Shown: one piece after another, positions 11,066 through 22,004 of the stretch
How the letters are laid out: each line of letters opens with the position of its first letter
How positions within the stretch are numbered: position 1 is the first letter of the stretch
Assembly (NCBI GenBank): GCA_028455995.1
Contig: JABELC010000006.1
Coordinates: 372,001 to 436,000, forward strand
Origin: Scleromitrula shiraiana
Lineage: Eukaryota > Ascomycota > Leotiomycetes > Helotiales > Sclerotiniaceae
Direction: 5' to 3'
DNA length: 64,000 nt
Program-made: the position numbers and the translations under genes
The notes under the pieces: generated by a model
The model's database searches: none
What the model saw: only the letters and a program-made list of their open reading frames with translations
Told to the model about the DNA's origin: nothing

Positions 11066-12042
11066 TTTGTGTACTTTCGCAACAAGCTTTTTATTGTCAG
11101 AACGTGTTATTTAGATCCACATTGCTTCGTTTGAACAGTATCACGGGTAAAAATATATCGAATTTGGGGCCTCAGACCATACTGGTGTCAACCGGCTTTC
11201 GTCTCAACCTTGGAAGATACCGAGGGAAAACATTGCACAAAGCTTCGACATGTAACGTTTAGCATCATTTGGATTCAATTAAAATAGGAAGGAATATATT
11301 AATTATCAACTACTATCGCCACCACAACTTTTGTTTCGAGCTTGAAATGAACAGAGACCAAACTCTCGAGAGGTTCTGATTTTATCATATCTGAGACCGC
11401 TCCACACCTTACTTTTTCTTCCCAATACTCTCTACACTCCAATCTATTCTTTCCCTATGTCTCCAAACTCCACTCACATACCTTCATCTCCTTCATCTCC
11501 ATCAGTTTGCATGAATCACGTGTTTCAGCCCACCGAACGTGCACACACCAAAGTCTTGGCTGAAGCTTCTAACGACCAGATCTCTTGCAATCTAAGTTGC
11601 AAAGATATCTGCCAGGCTATTTTGAGTCTTTCTTCGGTTGGTTGCGTTCTCCAACGTCAATGTTCTAGATCCCTATCAAACATCCGAATATTTGCCAAGT
11701 GGTAAGAATTGGGTTAACTTGCGAATAGTGACATCTGGAAAATGTCCGTTACTAGTGGCGAAGATTTAGTTGGATATAGAGCTGGTATCTGTGTGAAAAA
11801 TGTGCTTATCATCTACTTTTAGATCTTAGGTTCTGTATATGATGACTTTATAGTTCCCAGACTCTTGGAATCGTTCTTGGTTTCTTTTCTTCTTGTGTGT
11901 TTTCTCTTCTTTGGTGACTGGTTCATTTCAACTATTCCTTCTTTTCAGCATTTCTTTTGACAAGAAAAGCCAATTGACTTGGCCTCCGCTCATTCCTTCT
12001 GCATATAGTTAGCCATTTTATACATAATATATAATCTACAAG
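11066..12042. other. Intergenic spacer and promoter of the small secreted protein gene
   Basis: No supported gene. An 82-codon ATG frame at 11457-11705 is Ser/Cys-containing but has no recognisable content. Pyrimidine-rich stretches around 11,400-11,460 and 11,870-12,000 look like fungal promoter or 5' UTR DNA. Confidence 0.5.
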
Positions 12043-12542
12043 ATGAAGTTCTCTACCGTCGTTCTTTCTCTTTTGGTTGCTGGCATCCACTCCCTTCCAA
12101 AGCCTAATACCGTTCAACGGGAATCATCCGGTATTACTGGTAAGTTTAACCCCTTCTTGCTTTCCTCAATCCCTCCATCCAACCTAAGGCTAACACCGGC
12201 CCAGTCAACCCCGGCGGTTCCTCCAACGTTGGTGGCGAATCCGGAATCACCAAGAAGCCCGATGGATCTACCAATGTAGGCGGTGCATCTGGCATCAACG
12301 TCGCAGGCAACGGCAACGGTGGAAACAATAACAACAACGGTACAGACCAACTCGCGGGTCTCATTGGCGCACTTCAAGGCACCTCCGGAAACAACAAGAA
12401 AAACGGGACTTCAGCCGGAGGAGCCAAGGCTACGGGAACGGGTGGGAAGCAGCCGAAGGGAACGGGAAATGCTAATTTGCCACCAGGAGTGAGCCAGAAT
12501 TCGAGTTTGGCTAGTGTGTTTGGGGCATTGGAGGGGGCTTAA
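12043..12542 (+). CDS. Small secreted Gly/Asn-rich protein
   Basis: Predicted secreted protein of about 144 residues. Exons 12043-12139 and 12205-12542 are joined by a 65-nt GTAAGT...CAG intron. The N-terminus is a clear signal peptide: 'MKFSTVVLSLLVAGIHSLP', with likely cleavage near residue 18. The mature part is low in complexity and lacks cysteine. It contains two related blocks, 'SSNVGGESGITKKPDG' and 'STNVGGASGINVAGNG', then an Asn run and Gly/Thr/Lys-rich sequence. Near the end, 'DQLAGLIGALQG' and 'LASVFGALEGA' form short amphipathic or hydrophobic stretches. It could be a cell-wall protein or an effector-like secreted protein; neither role is demonstrated. The second exon is richer in G+C than its surroundings. 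Confidence 0.8.
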
Positions 12543-12953
12543 AAGATGAGGAGATGGGAGATGGAAGAGTAATTGATGATTTTGGTGGATGAGTGAGTGG
12601 TGATTTATGGTTGTTGGGACTTTTCAAGATTTAGAACTACAGTACACGGGAACTTTTGAAAAGTTTATATTTATTGTTGTGAATATTTAATTTCTTTCTT
12701 GGTCGATTCATATTATCAAGCCTCGTCTCTTCAAGTTTCTTCCTGGTCATAACACGATTCCTCATCATTCATTCATTCATTCTTCAACAATACCCGAGTC
12801 CGGTGACTCCAATGAGTTTCATTCTCATCTCATCTCATTTGCCTCAGTTTGATCTCTGAATTGTCTAGCAAACAATCCCAATAGCGCAACCGTCCCACTA
12901 TTTCAAAATTAGTAAATATTCCACATCACCAAAAAGAAACATCGAAATAACAC
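12543..12953. other. 3' flank with ATTC microsatellite
   Basis: Intergenic DNA between convergent genes. A short CATT/ATTC tetranucleotide run lies at about 12,766-12,782. No other feature was seen. Confidence 0.6.
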
Positions 12954-13684
12954 TCAGCCCTTAGACCCCAACGTCTGTACTGCTGTCCCCTCCAATTTGC
13001 CCTCCTTCTCCAACTCCCCCATCCTCTTTAAAACTTCCTTACTTATCTCGATACTCTCATCCTTCTGCCCCGTCCACTCATCCGAGATTCTCCCCTTTCT
13101 CCCCACATTATCCACCACGATAACCGCCCCTTACTTCGCAAACTTCATGCCACATTCTAGATACGTGATATTGTTACTTTTATCCGCATCTATGAATACC
13201 ATATCGAAGAATGCTTTCCCTTCTTTTCCCCATCCTTCCTTTTCCACATCCTTCCTTTTCCACATCCTTCCTTTTCCATATCTTTGAGAGTCTCGACTGC
13301 GTTACCGAGGCGGACTTAGCCCTTTCCACTTAATCCTGCATTTTTGACGTTTTCTCGCGCAATATTTGCGTGATGTTCGTCAATCTCAAGTGTAATTACT
13401 TTCCCCGTCCCATCCTTTTTCAAAGCGCTAGCTAGCCAAATCGCAGAATAACCACCCAAAGTACCAACTTCCAAAATGTTCTCCGCTCCAGATAGTTTCG
13501 CTAATAGATAGAGTAATTTTCCTTGGTTGGGAGCTACGTCTATAGCATCGAGACCGGCTGTTGTATTGGTTTGGAGAGTAGTAGTTAAAGAGGCGGGGGT
13601 GTATGTTAGCATGGTTTTGGTGATGAATGTGTCGGTTGAGGTCATCAGGGAGGAGATGGAATCGGGGATTGGTTTGTACGTCAT
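12954..13684 (-). pseudogene. Broken SAM-dependent O-methyltransferase (caffeoyl-CoA OMT-like)
   Basis: Remnant of a class I, CCoAOMT/COMT-like methyltransferase (Methyltransf_3 family). The intact 5' part from 13684 encodes the SAM-binding motif 'ILEVGTLGGYSAIWLA' and then 'GKVITLEIDEHHANIARENV'. The frame ends at 13316-13318. Downstream conserved pieces lie in other frames: 'VRLGNAVETLKDMEKEG', then 'AFFDMVFIDADKSNN' (metal-binding D-x-D region), and later 'GAVIVVDNV', which is preceded by an in-frame TAA at 13131-13133. The homology ends at TGA 12954-12956. A 16-bp unit is present three times at 13231-13279; its length is not a multiple of three, so it shifts the frame. Two independent lesion types make sequencing error an unlikely full explanation. 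Confidence 0.8.
13231..13279. repeat. 16-bp minisatellite, three copies, inside the methyltransferase pseudogene
   Basis: The unit CATCCTTCCTTTTCCA is tandemly repeated about three times. It lies where the homologous protein should run from 'LKDMEKEG' into 'AFFDMVFIDAD'. Each extra copy shifts the frame by one base. Confidence 0.9.
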
Positions 13685-14545
13685 GATGATTGATGAGGGG
13701 TGATGGATCGATGACCTGAAGCGAGAGTTTGGATCATATTGAAATGTTTTATTTTGAGTGAGAAGATAATACAATAATATAATTGACTTCTACTTAAGTA
13801 GATTCAATATTAGGAATTAACCTCTACTTATATATTCCCACCATCCATCTCCCACCTAGCGCTTCCCCTCCTGTCCTCCCACTCAACCCGATATAATAAC
13901 AGTACGAAATTCGCTTACCACCCCGCCTGCTTACACAAAGACAATTCCGTATCCGAATCCGCATACAAACCCATCATCTTTCTACCCACCTTCCTAACAA
14001 AGCAAATTTTTACAGTAGTTGAGGGTTGCCTAACATGCGTATCTGATTATCTTATCAGATCCTTTGATAAGTGACGGTGAGACGTGAGAGGAAAAAGGAT
14101 TCGTCATCATGACTTGATGGGATAAGAAAAGATGTCGCCGAGTAGGATTGTGAGAGGGGATAATCTTTGAGACTCATATTATCATACTGTATGTACATTG
14201 TAATACCGGTATTGAGCTGTTTACTATTGAAATTAGTTTTGTCAATCTATCTATATTATCTTACTAGTATTTGTATAAATTTGGAGCTGAAGCTTATAGC
14301 AAATCGTAGTCTCTATTGTGCATTATCTATCGTAATTATGTATGAATCTATATATTCTGCACCAAGTCCTATGCCCCAGAGGGAAACAACGGAGGGGTAT
14401 ATATACGGATCGTACTCGTTGTCGTTAATCCATATTCTATATCTAAGAAAATGGGACCAAACAGCCACCCAAAAAACCAGAAACGCCTGGCTATGCCTTA
14501 CTAGTGATCCATGTTAATTCCATTACCCCCAAAGCATAATCGTGA
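13685..14545. other. Intergenic region with a possible exon relic
   Basis: No intact gene. On the minus strand around 13,920-14,015 a short frame reads 'GRKMMGLYADSDTELSLC' up to a stop, preceded by a plausible TTAG acceptor. It may be a leftover terminal exon, but I recognise no family. The rest appears non-coding. Confidence 0.4.
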
Positions 14546-17500
14546 CTAATAACATCCAAACTGATGTAAAAACCAACCTTCGCATAAACCTTCCCCTTGT
14601 CCCTCTTCATCCCCTTTCAAATCCATCCCAACCCATTCCCCGCATCTCCCACACAAACCCCAATCATCTCCAACGTCATTAGAATTCTCACTTTTATCCC
14701 CACCCCTCATAACCACTTTCGGATCGTCAACTCTCCTTCCTCCATCTCTCCCATAACGAATTCCATGTTTCAAATCCCTATCATCCTGCCACTCTCCATC
14801 CAAGCGTAACCATCTACCTGGTTTACAGTGACCACACCATCCTTCTTGCAGTTCCAAATCTTCAATACGACGTATCCATGGTGGATAATATGGATATGAA
14901 TCGTTTTCTTTTATACGTTGAATATTTTGAGATGTTGAGAATGGGGGAATAAATGGTGGGAGGAGTGGCGGGAGATATTGTAAGTTCGTGTGAGAAGAAA
15001 AGGATTTGGGGTGGAGAAGTGCGGATAATTTGGATCGAGTGGGGTGCTTTGCTTTGATGGTATTGAAAATGATGGAAGCTGGTTTAGTCGTATATGGAGA
15101 ACTAGTAAACTGTAAAGAATCGAGGATCAGTTGATTGTATCAGAATGCATTGAAATCAAATCCAAACATACCTTAATTCCCATACCGACAGTTCTATTCT
15201 TAAAATCGATCCCGTTCTTGACAGTATTTGCGATGGTGGCATCATTGTACTTTTTCCATTTCTGTTCCACCTTCTCCCAATTATTCTCCATATTCTTGTA
15301 GAGATCACTGTGATCACCATATATATGTATGATACTCAAAACATCCTTTGTATATTTACAACGAGCTAAATCCCAATCAAGACGATGCTTACGGCATGAT
15401 TCTAAGTTGAAAGATTTGGGGAGATAAGGTTGGGGTTCTGTGATGAATTCGAAGGATTTCGGAAGAACGGACTCAAATTCTTTGAGGCAAATCGCGGATC
15501 CGATTGGACCAGGAGAAGATATGTCTTTCATGTTATCATCGAATAATTGGATCAGATAATCATAGGATCCTTTGATATTCCTCGAACTCCAATTTGCTTG
15601 TTTGAGAGAGTTTTGCGCGTTTTGAAAGTCCAAGGGAAGAGGTGCTCCCTTCTCTCGTGATGGAAATGCGAATTCGGATGACCAGTCTTGTGCCAAGGGG
15701 TCATGATTACCTGAACTTGCGATGAATAATCGAATCGCAATGTGCAGATACTGCTTACAAGCCAAGTTCTCTTCCTCAACAGACTTTTCTTTACCTTCAC
15801 TAAAGAGAAGGTTTAATGCTTTTCGGACGACTCCTTGGATGCAAAAACTGTAGAAAGCAGACAGCCAACATGTTCGACTTCGAAGGTTATCTTTCAAGAA
15901 CATCACTCTAGAAAGCTCATCTAAGTATTGTTCTAATTGCAGCTCAATTTGTCGTACACAATCGACCTTGCATGAAGAAAACTCGCATGATCTATGTGAA
16001 AGGGCCCCCAAACTTCCAGGACTCGATTGCTGGACGTGTAAAGCTTCGATACACATGCGAAGACAGGTGAGTGAGTTCGCGATCAGTTGGTTCTACATTT
16101 TTATGTAAGCAAAGAACACAGTTATATCATTCCTCTTACTCACAGTTTTTATAGTTGCTTGATATACCGCTGCGGAATTCAACAAAACTATGAAGTCCCC
16201 CAGAGTTCCGTCATGCAGATGTATCCAAGAATTTAGTATTTCTTGAGTCTGGACGCAATCAAGTAATTCCCAAAGAATGGATAATATGCAATGGTCGAGG
16301 GGTTTCAAAACAGCTGGTGCAGCATTTCCGCATCCTTCCAGCAGTGGTCCCCTTATCTGTCGTAGGCCAGTCTCAAGCGGTTTGCCGGTTTCTACGCCTT
16401 GAAGAAAACCACTAATCTTAGTGGATGTTTTTGGATTTATAACTCCGAATTTTAGATCCTCTTCTCGTCTTTTGATATTTTCTAGATGTGAGCTGTTTGG
16501 ATACAGCCAGGGTCTATCTGTAAGTGAAACTACGGATTCGCGTGGAAAACTGTCTTTCAACTTGAAACAGAAAGATATCGGCAACATTGTTTGCTTTATT
16601 TCACCACGCTTACAGCCAACTTTTTGCCACGGGCCGCCAGGCATTTCTGTAGGACAAGCTTCACAGCGAGATTTGGTATCGCACTAAGAGCTATCAGTCA
16701 TAAAGTATTAGGAATCATGCACTAGAAATAGTCTGAGGTTGATTTAAATGTCAATTAATTGGCTCGAACGATAACTTCCTTCGTCCATGTCATTGGAAAC
16801 AATATTTGTGGTTTCAATGTGAATTTAAGAAGGGCCCATTCTAAGCAACTTATGCAAATAACATAATTGAGCCCCCAGCCTCATCTATATAACCATCAGA
16901 AGCAATAATAACAAAGGCAGCTTACCTTCTTTCGTAAGAATTTACATCTCCAACATGCACCCATGGCCTTAACCGCATTCGCATTAGCGCGAGTAGCCGA
17001 GTCTAAGAAGGAGCCCGTCTGTCGTCGAGGTGATGATCCATGGATTGGCACGCTCGACCGGCCTGGAGTTGAACTAAAAACACCCTCGTGATAGCTTGAA
17101 TTTAAGCTTTGGCTTAGACTAGACTTTCTGACTATATCTATCCCTCGAGACTGTTCATGTTCGAGTGATATCTTATGCCCGGGCTGTGTATTATTTCGTA
17201 GAGGTGGAGATATGGGCAACGGCTGCGTAGTTTCGAATGAAGAATCCTCAAATTGCGGGAGGTCAATTAAAGGAATATCAAAGATAGAATTGATTTGGTC
17301 AATTGCTTGAGACTGAGTAGAATCATATGAAATATCCAAAACATCAAAACTGTCCTGAAAATCATTCTCATCAAACTCAGTATCAAACTCAAGTTGATGA
17401 CGATTTACAATCTCGTCCAGATCACTCCAATTCGGTGTGGGCGCGACATCATTATTTTCATGATCCTCGGTTTGGAAATCACTCGGAAAGTAACCGAATT

Positions 17501-17972
17501 CAAGCTCCTCGAGTCCAAAATCCTTCAAATCAAGGTCCACATCCGTAAAGGGCCAATCTGCGTTCATATCAGAAATACCATGGGAGAGACCTTCGGCATC
17601 CTGAGAGGTGCATGGTACATTATCTGAACTCTCTTCTAGTGATGTTATATTCATCTGGTTGTTAGTGTTAACGATATCTTTGTTATAATGTTCTCTGGGT
17701 GGTGATTCTTGCGTAGCATCGACAAGATTCATCGCTGATGACTGAAAATCCTGTACTGATGTGATCCGCGTAATCTTAGCTTTGCGAGTATCTGAGCAGT
17801 AGCTGAAAGCAAAACCAAGTTCTTGAGATAGATATTGAGCGATCTCTATCTTGGGGTCATCATGGATATCAATCGTGGTATCTTCTGCTGAATTATATTT
17901 GAAGCATATGAGTTGACCATAGATAGAACGATTGGAAGAATCATTTAGATCTATGAGGGTCAGCATGAGCAT
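14546..17972 (-). CDS. Large transcription factor: Zn2Cys6-like finger plus Rua1_C-type C-terminus
   Basis: Predicted nuclear regulator of about 1,023 residues. Minus-strand exons 17972-16926, 16683-16144, 16092-15172 and 15109-14546 are all phase 0. The N-terminal ~330 residues are acidic and Ser/Asp/Glu-rich, as in activation regions. Then comes a zinc cluster split by a 242-nt intron: 'ACWRCKFLRKK' joined to 'CDTKSRCEACP', with the sixth Cys after a long 13-residue loop. This is the central extended finger seen in many leotiomycete factors. The last exon carries 'PPWIRRIEDLELQEGWCGHC' and later 'GLCGRCGEWVGM', resembling the Rua1 C-terminal domain (formerly DUF4451). That exon has no ATG and needs the GTATGT...CAG splice at 15110-15171. 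If the intron is retained, translation stops at 15127 after 850 residues. The exact start and the final splice are the main doubts. Confidence 0.7.
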
Positions 17973-18879
17973 ACACCCATTCTGGTAGATTTACCAATGC
18001 CAGAGGTATCTATGAATGCGTCGTCCATAATGCACCTAAGCAACTCGAAAATAGTGTTCCAGAGAGGTGAATCACGTGAACGTTTAGTATATTTGGATTA
18101 AGGTTTGAAACTGAGACTATATGTCTATATGAATCTAGAAGTGCTCGAAAGATTGCTATTCGTGAAGGACCACGAATGTGTGGTGGGGTGAGGATTTGGA
18201 GTAAATACGTATGGATATGGATCGGATTGGAAATTGGCGAATCACAGTCGAGTCTTGCCGGGGTACAGACCACAGTTCAGCTAGCAGTCTTGCAAGTACT
18301 CGAATACTTCTCAAGGAACACAAATTTGGCCGTGAGTACCGGAATAACAAAAATCGATTCATATCAAAGTGGTGGGAGTTCTTCATAAACGACATCTTTT
18401 CTTTCGTTGGGAATTCTGTCATTCAACTAAGAACCAAAACGGTGCAGCGGTCCATCAATTGCCTTAGGGAAAACCCCCATGAATCACTAACCATAAATGG
18501 TCGCCGTGTAGCATTCTTCCCCTGCAAAGCCTTTTATAGCCTCATTATACGGGCACGATTCCGAGTGTTATTACCACTCTCCTAGCTATGATAGTGTGCG
18601 TGTATATAGAATGACAGGGGTCTCTTTAATGATGCTTATCAACTCGAATCCAGAAGCAAAAGTATTCTTCTGTAAGACCGCCGCCTCATCTCATGCAAGA
18701 ACATTGCAAGACCGCTCCAAATTTATGTGTACCATAGTCTTAGGACCGCCAGTTTATTAATCCCTATAATTTTGATAAAGGGTAGGTAATATGGGTACAA
18801 AAAGACATGTTTTCCTGCTACAGCAGAAACTATCTATACTCCATCTTCACATAATATTTTAATACTTTGTGGTTCCAAA
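17973..18879. other. Divergent promoter region
   Basis: About 900 bases between the transcription factor (minus) and an orphan ORF (plus). A 124-codon ATG frame at 18211-18585 shows no recognisable motif and was not called. A short 5' exon of the factor, beginning with 'MDDAFIDTSGI' near 18,030, is possible but could not be joined cleanly. Confidence 0.5.
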
Positions 18880-19833
18880 ATGACCCGAGCAATCAGGAAC
18901 AACTTACAGACACTTCTTCATGGTGACAAGGAGCAAACATTAATGGCTGATCAGGAGTCTCACTTGTCACAGGCAATAGAAGCACACTCTTACCCTGAAT
19001 ACCCATTGTCCGATTTTGTTTTCCCTCTACTTGTTTGCAAATATGAATTTCCATTCGAACACCGATTGAACCAGCCATCTCAACCAGTTAAAGAATCAAG
19101 ACAGCTGTGGCCATATCTTCATTGCAAATATGCGATTTGCTCATCCGACGAGATCAAAGATGTCTTCACTGCCGAAGAAATGCATCCAGATTGTGGTAAG
19201 CAGCACCTTTTTGTGTCAGGTGCTTATTCAACGCTGACAATCTACCTTTGTAAAGCCCGGGAGAGTTTGGAGAGAGCTACCCTGACTAAAATATCGCACA
19301 TCGATTGCCTTGATGTGTCCACCAACTCTAATATCAATATCGAGTTCAGGGACTTCGAACTGTTTGATCATGAGTCACATGAATATGAGAGTGATCGTGA
19401 TATATGGCTTGGCCCATCAATATCAAGTGATAGTTCCCAGCTTGGTATTGGTGATTGCCAAAGCTTTAAGACACCAGAAAGCTCGGGTATGGACTCATCT
19501 CGGAGAAATGACTGCAGTCCCATTCCTCAGCCTAATTCTGTGGTGAGCTCTTGGGATATGGGAAGCTTCTCAACATCGAATTGTTTCACAAACTCCTCCA
19601 ATGAGTTTCTCGACATGTCATCTTCCAACCGTTTGTTGGAGATCGGCTGTTGGGTGGATGAATCGTTGATCCATGGAAATTACGAGACTGGATCATGCGG
19701 ATCTGATTGTATAGAAACCCCGACACACTACAGCTCATACATGGACGAGCAATTAGAAGCTTTTGACCTCAGCTTCTATGGAAATTCCGAATCAGAGCGC
19801 AGAAGCAAGAGAGGCAAAGAGCATCAGAGATGA
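18880..19833 (+). CDS. Hypothetical protein, no recognised domain
   Basis: Uninterrupted 317-codon ATG frame with codon usage like the neighbouring genes. I do not recognise a family. The N-terminal third contains several cysteines and aromatic residues ('LWPYLHCKYAICSS', 'MHPDCGKQHLF'). The middle is rich in Asp, Glu and Ser ('HESHEYESDRDIW'). The C-terminal half is Ser/Asn-rich and looks disordered, ending in a basic 'ERRSKRGKEHQR' tail. No signal peptide or membrane segment is visible. It is divergent from the adjacent transcription factor, and the acidic Ser-rich character resembles that factor's N-terminus only in composition. It could be a lineage-specific nuclear protein, but that is a guess. 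Confidence 0.6.
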   Translation: MTRAIRNNLQTLLHGDKEQTLMADQESHLSQAIEAHSYPEYPLSDFVFPLLVCKYEFPFEHRLNQPSQPVKESRQLWPYLHCKYAICSSDEIKDVFTAEEMHPDCGKQHLFVSGAYSTLTIYLCKARESLERATLTKISHIDCLDVSTNSNINIEFRDFELFDHESHEYESDRDIWLGPSISSDSSQLGIGDCQSFKTPESSGMDSSRRNDCSPIPQPNSVVSSWDMGSFSTSNCFTNSSNEFLDMSSSNRLLEIGCWVDESLIHGNYETGSCGSDCIETPTHYSSYMDEQLEAFDLSFYGNSESERRSKRGKEHQR

Positions 19834-20930
19834 TCATATGGAAAAGCAACCAGCAGTCCGACAATTTGAATCAGAATTTGGTCTCACAGGACACGCTGGT
19901 CAGTCTTGACGGGTAGGAGGAGATCATGTGGAGGATTGACAGCAAGGTTATTAGCCATACCATACCTTCGCTTACCTATACATGGATTAGAGGAAGGAGC
20001 CTTTATATTGCAGAGAAATTTTTGTTCTTGTTTTTGTTAATATTTTCTCTCACGTTAAGTGAATGAGATGCAGGTCTTTTATAGAGAAATTAATACGATT
20101 AGACCCTCGCTTTAATATTATATAAAATAAATTCTATTTATTTATTAATTAATAACAAATTATCAATATGCTCTTATTAATTACTAGTATATCCTTGCCA
20201 ATTGATTATCAATTGATCGTTAATTAACCGTAAAATCCATCCATTAGCACAAATTAGTTTTGATATACACCAACGTTTACCAGAATCATCCTTGTTAGTT
20301 TTACAAAATTTTTGATCATAAAGACTACTCTTAATTATTAATTGACCAAAAAAATTTTTACTAATGTAATAATATTATGATTTTTTTGGCTTTTTTTGTT
20401 CTTTTTGTATATTAAAATTTTTATATTTAATAATATTACTAGTATTAATATAATATATAATTTTAGATACTATTATTTAATAGTTAATATAATACTAATT
20501 AGAACAAACTTAATAGAATAAATAAAATTGAACTGAAGAAATTAAAATCAAAACTCGAAGTTAAAAAAATAACTTGAAGATTGAAAAAAATTGAAATGTT
20601 TTTAAATAAAATTGAAATAAATTACATTAATATATATTAGTAGTAATTTAAAAGTCTATAGTAATAAGTCTATAAATATAAAGTACTAGTATAAAATTTA
20701 TATTTTAATTTCGTTATATTATTTATTAAATTTAATAAAATTGTATAAACTAGTACTACTAGTACAATATAACTTGAAGGCTGCGAGTGATTAGTATCAA
20801 TGATTCTATAAATTATGAAAATCTTCTGTAAATAATTCTTTTTTGCTCTGAGTCCTATAGAATCAGTACTAGTACTTAATTTCATCCTTATCCCAGCTAT
20901 TTTCTCGTATACATATACACTCCAGCCAGA
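19834..20930. other. AT-rich spacer upstream of the NmrA-like gene
   Basis: From about 20,100 to 20,890 the sequence is very AT-rich, with ACTAGT/TAGTACTAGT words and CTTGAAG stretches like those at 5.7-6.7 kb and 40.1-40.5 kb. It looks like an old RIP-degraded repeat. No gene was seen. Confidence 0.6.
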
Positions 20931-21844
20931 ATGCTCGCACTCATGGGAACCACTGGTAACATCGGCAGCGCTGTTCTCAACGCCATCCTCGAAAACAAGC
21001 TCATCCCAGCCAACGAGCTAGTAATTTGCACATCCTCCGACCCATCAGATTCCAAATTCGAAAAGTTCACTTCCCAGGGTATTCAAGTTCGTCATTCCAA
21101 CTATGACGAGCCTGCAACAATGGAGAAGGCGTTCGCTGGCTGCGATAAACTCTTCCTCGTTTCTACTCCAAGAAACTCTTTAGATTTCAACAATGCTCCT
21201 CATGGTCAAGGTCGTGAAAAGCACCACTTTGCTGCTATTGATGCTGCTCGTGCAGCTGGTGTCAAACATATCGTTTACGCATCCCTTGCATTCGGTCTTG
21301 AATCTAAGGCTGGTCTTATGCGCGCTCATTTGAAAACAGAGGCTTATCTAAAGTCATTGACTGATATATAATACACTATTGCACGACAAGGATTATACCA
21401 CGAGTCTTGGCCTTTGTACCTTGGATTCTACGACATCAAGAATGACGATAGAGAAGAACTTTTTATTGCCGGCGATGGACCAATGAGCATGCTATCTATC
21501 CCCGGCTTAGCACTTGAAGATGCCTTGTTTTTAGCCGATAACACCGGAAAATATGACGGTAAATTCTTCTACCTTTCTTCTGGTACTGCCCAGACTTTAA
21601 GCGAAATTTTGGCCATTGCGGCGAAATTGCAGGAAAAGAATCTCAAGGCTAAAATTTTTTCTGAGCAAGAATATGTGGATTATTATCTCCAGAGAGGATT
21701 TGAGAAGCCCATGTTGGAATGGTGGGTTTCTACTTATACTGCTTTGGCTCAGGGCGAGGGATTGGTTCAGGATAGAACTTTGGATGAGTTGTTAGCTAGT
21801 AAGGGGGTTAAGTCTACTCCTATTGAGGAGACTGTTAATAAGAT
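20931..21844 (+). pseudogene. NmrA-like NAD(P)-binding protein, 5' part, interrupted by nonsense codon and LTR element
   Basis: NmrA-like/atypical SDR protein, related to fungal NAD(P)H-sensing or quinone-oxidoreductase-like proteins. The N-terminus has the Rossmann motif 'MGTTGNIGSAVL', later 'CDKLFLVSTP' and 'AARAAGVKHIVYASLAFG'. An in-frame TAA at 21369-21371 lies between 'SLTDI' and 'YTIARQGLYHE'. The same frame then continues through 'SWPLYLGFYDIKNDDREEL' and 'GDGPMSMLSIPGLALEDA' with intact coding character. At 21844 the frame enters the LTR of a 7.7-kb element and picks up 23 foreign codons before stopping. TAA could have been CAA (Gln) before a C-to-T change in a CpA context, as RIP favours. 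The natural 3' end is on the far side of the element (29525-29558). Confidence 0.85.
21840..21844. repeat. Target-site duplication AAGAT (left copy)
   Basis: AAGAT directly precedes the left LTR and is repeated directly after the right LTR at 29520-29524. A five-base duplication is normal for LTR-retrotransposon insertion. Confidence 0.85.
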
Positions 21845-22004
21845 TGTTTGTATGACTCCGGGGGTATGGAACTATATAATTACGGTATCAATCAGTATTG
21901 TATTATTTGTTTAAGGAGTTTAAGAAGGATATTATATGCTGTTGAGGATATATATGTTTTTAATGGATATATGATATAAGATTATATATTTGATTATATA
22001 GATA
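21845..22004. repeat. Left LTR of element 1 (3' LTR)
   Basis: 160 bp; aligns without gaps to 29360-29519. I count about 34 mismatches and every one is a transition. Both copies have lost different C or G positions, as expected from independent RIP. Confidence 0.85.

Noticed and set aside
11457..11705. 82-codon Ser-rich ATG frame
   Set aside because: Short, no signal peptide or motif; likely part of a non-coding spacer.
12997..13287. 96-codon plus-strand ORF with Ser/Phe/Pro repeats
   Set aside because: Antisense of the methyltransferase pseudogene and its 16-bp repeat.
14167..14517. 116-codon frame with a hydrophobic start
   Set aside because: Does not begin with ATG and has no domain; probably random in an AT-leaning spacer.
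18211..18585. 124-codon ATG ORF in the divergent promoter
   Set aside because: No recognisable motif and located in the promoter region of two stronger genes; kept only as a note.
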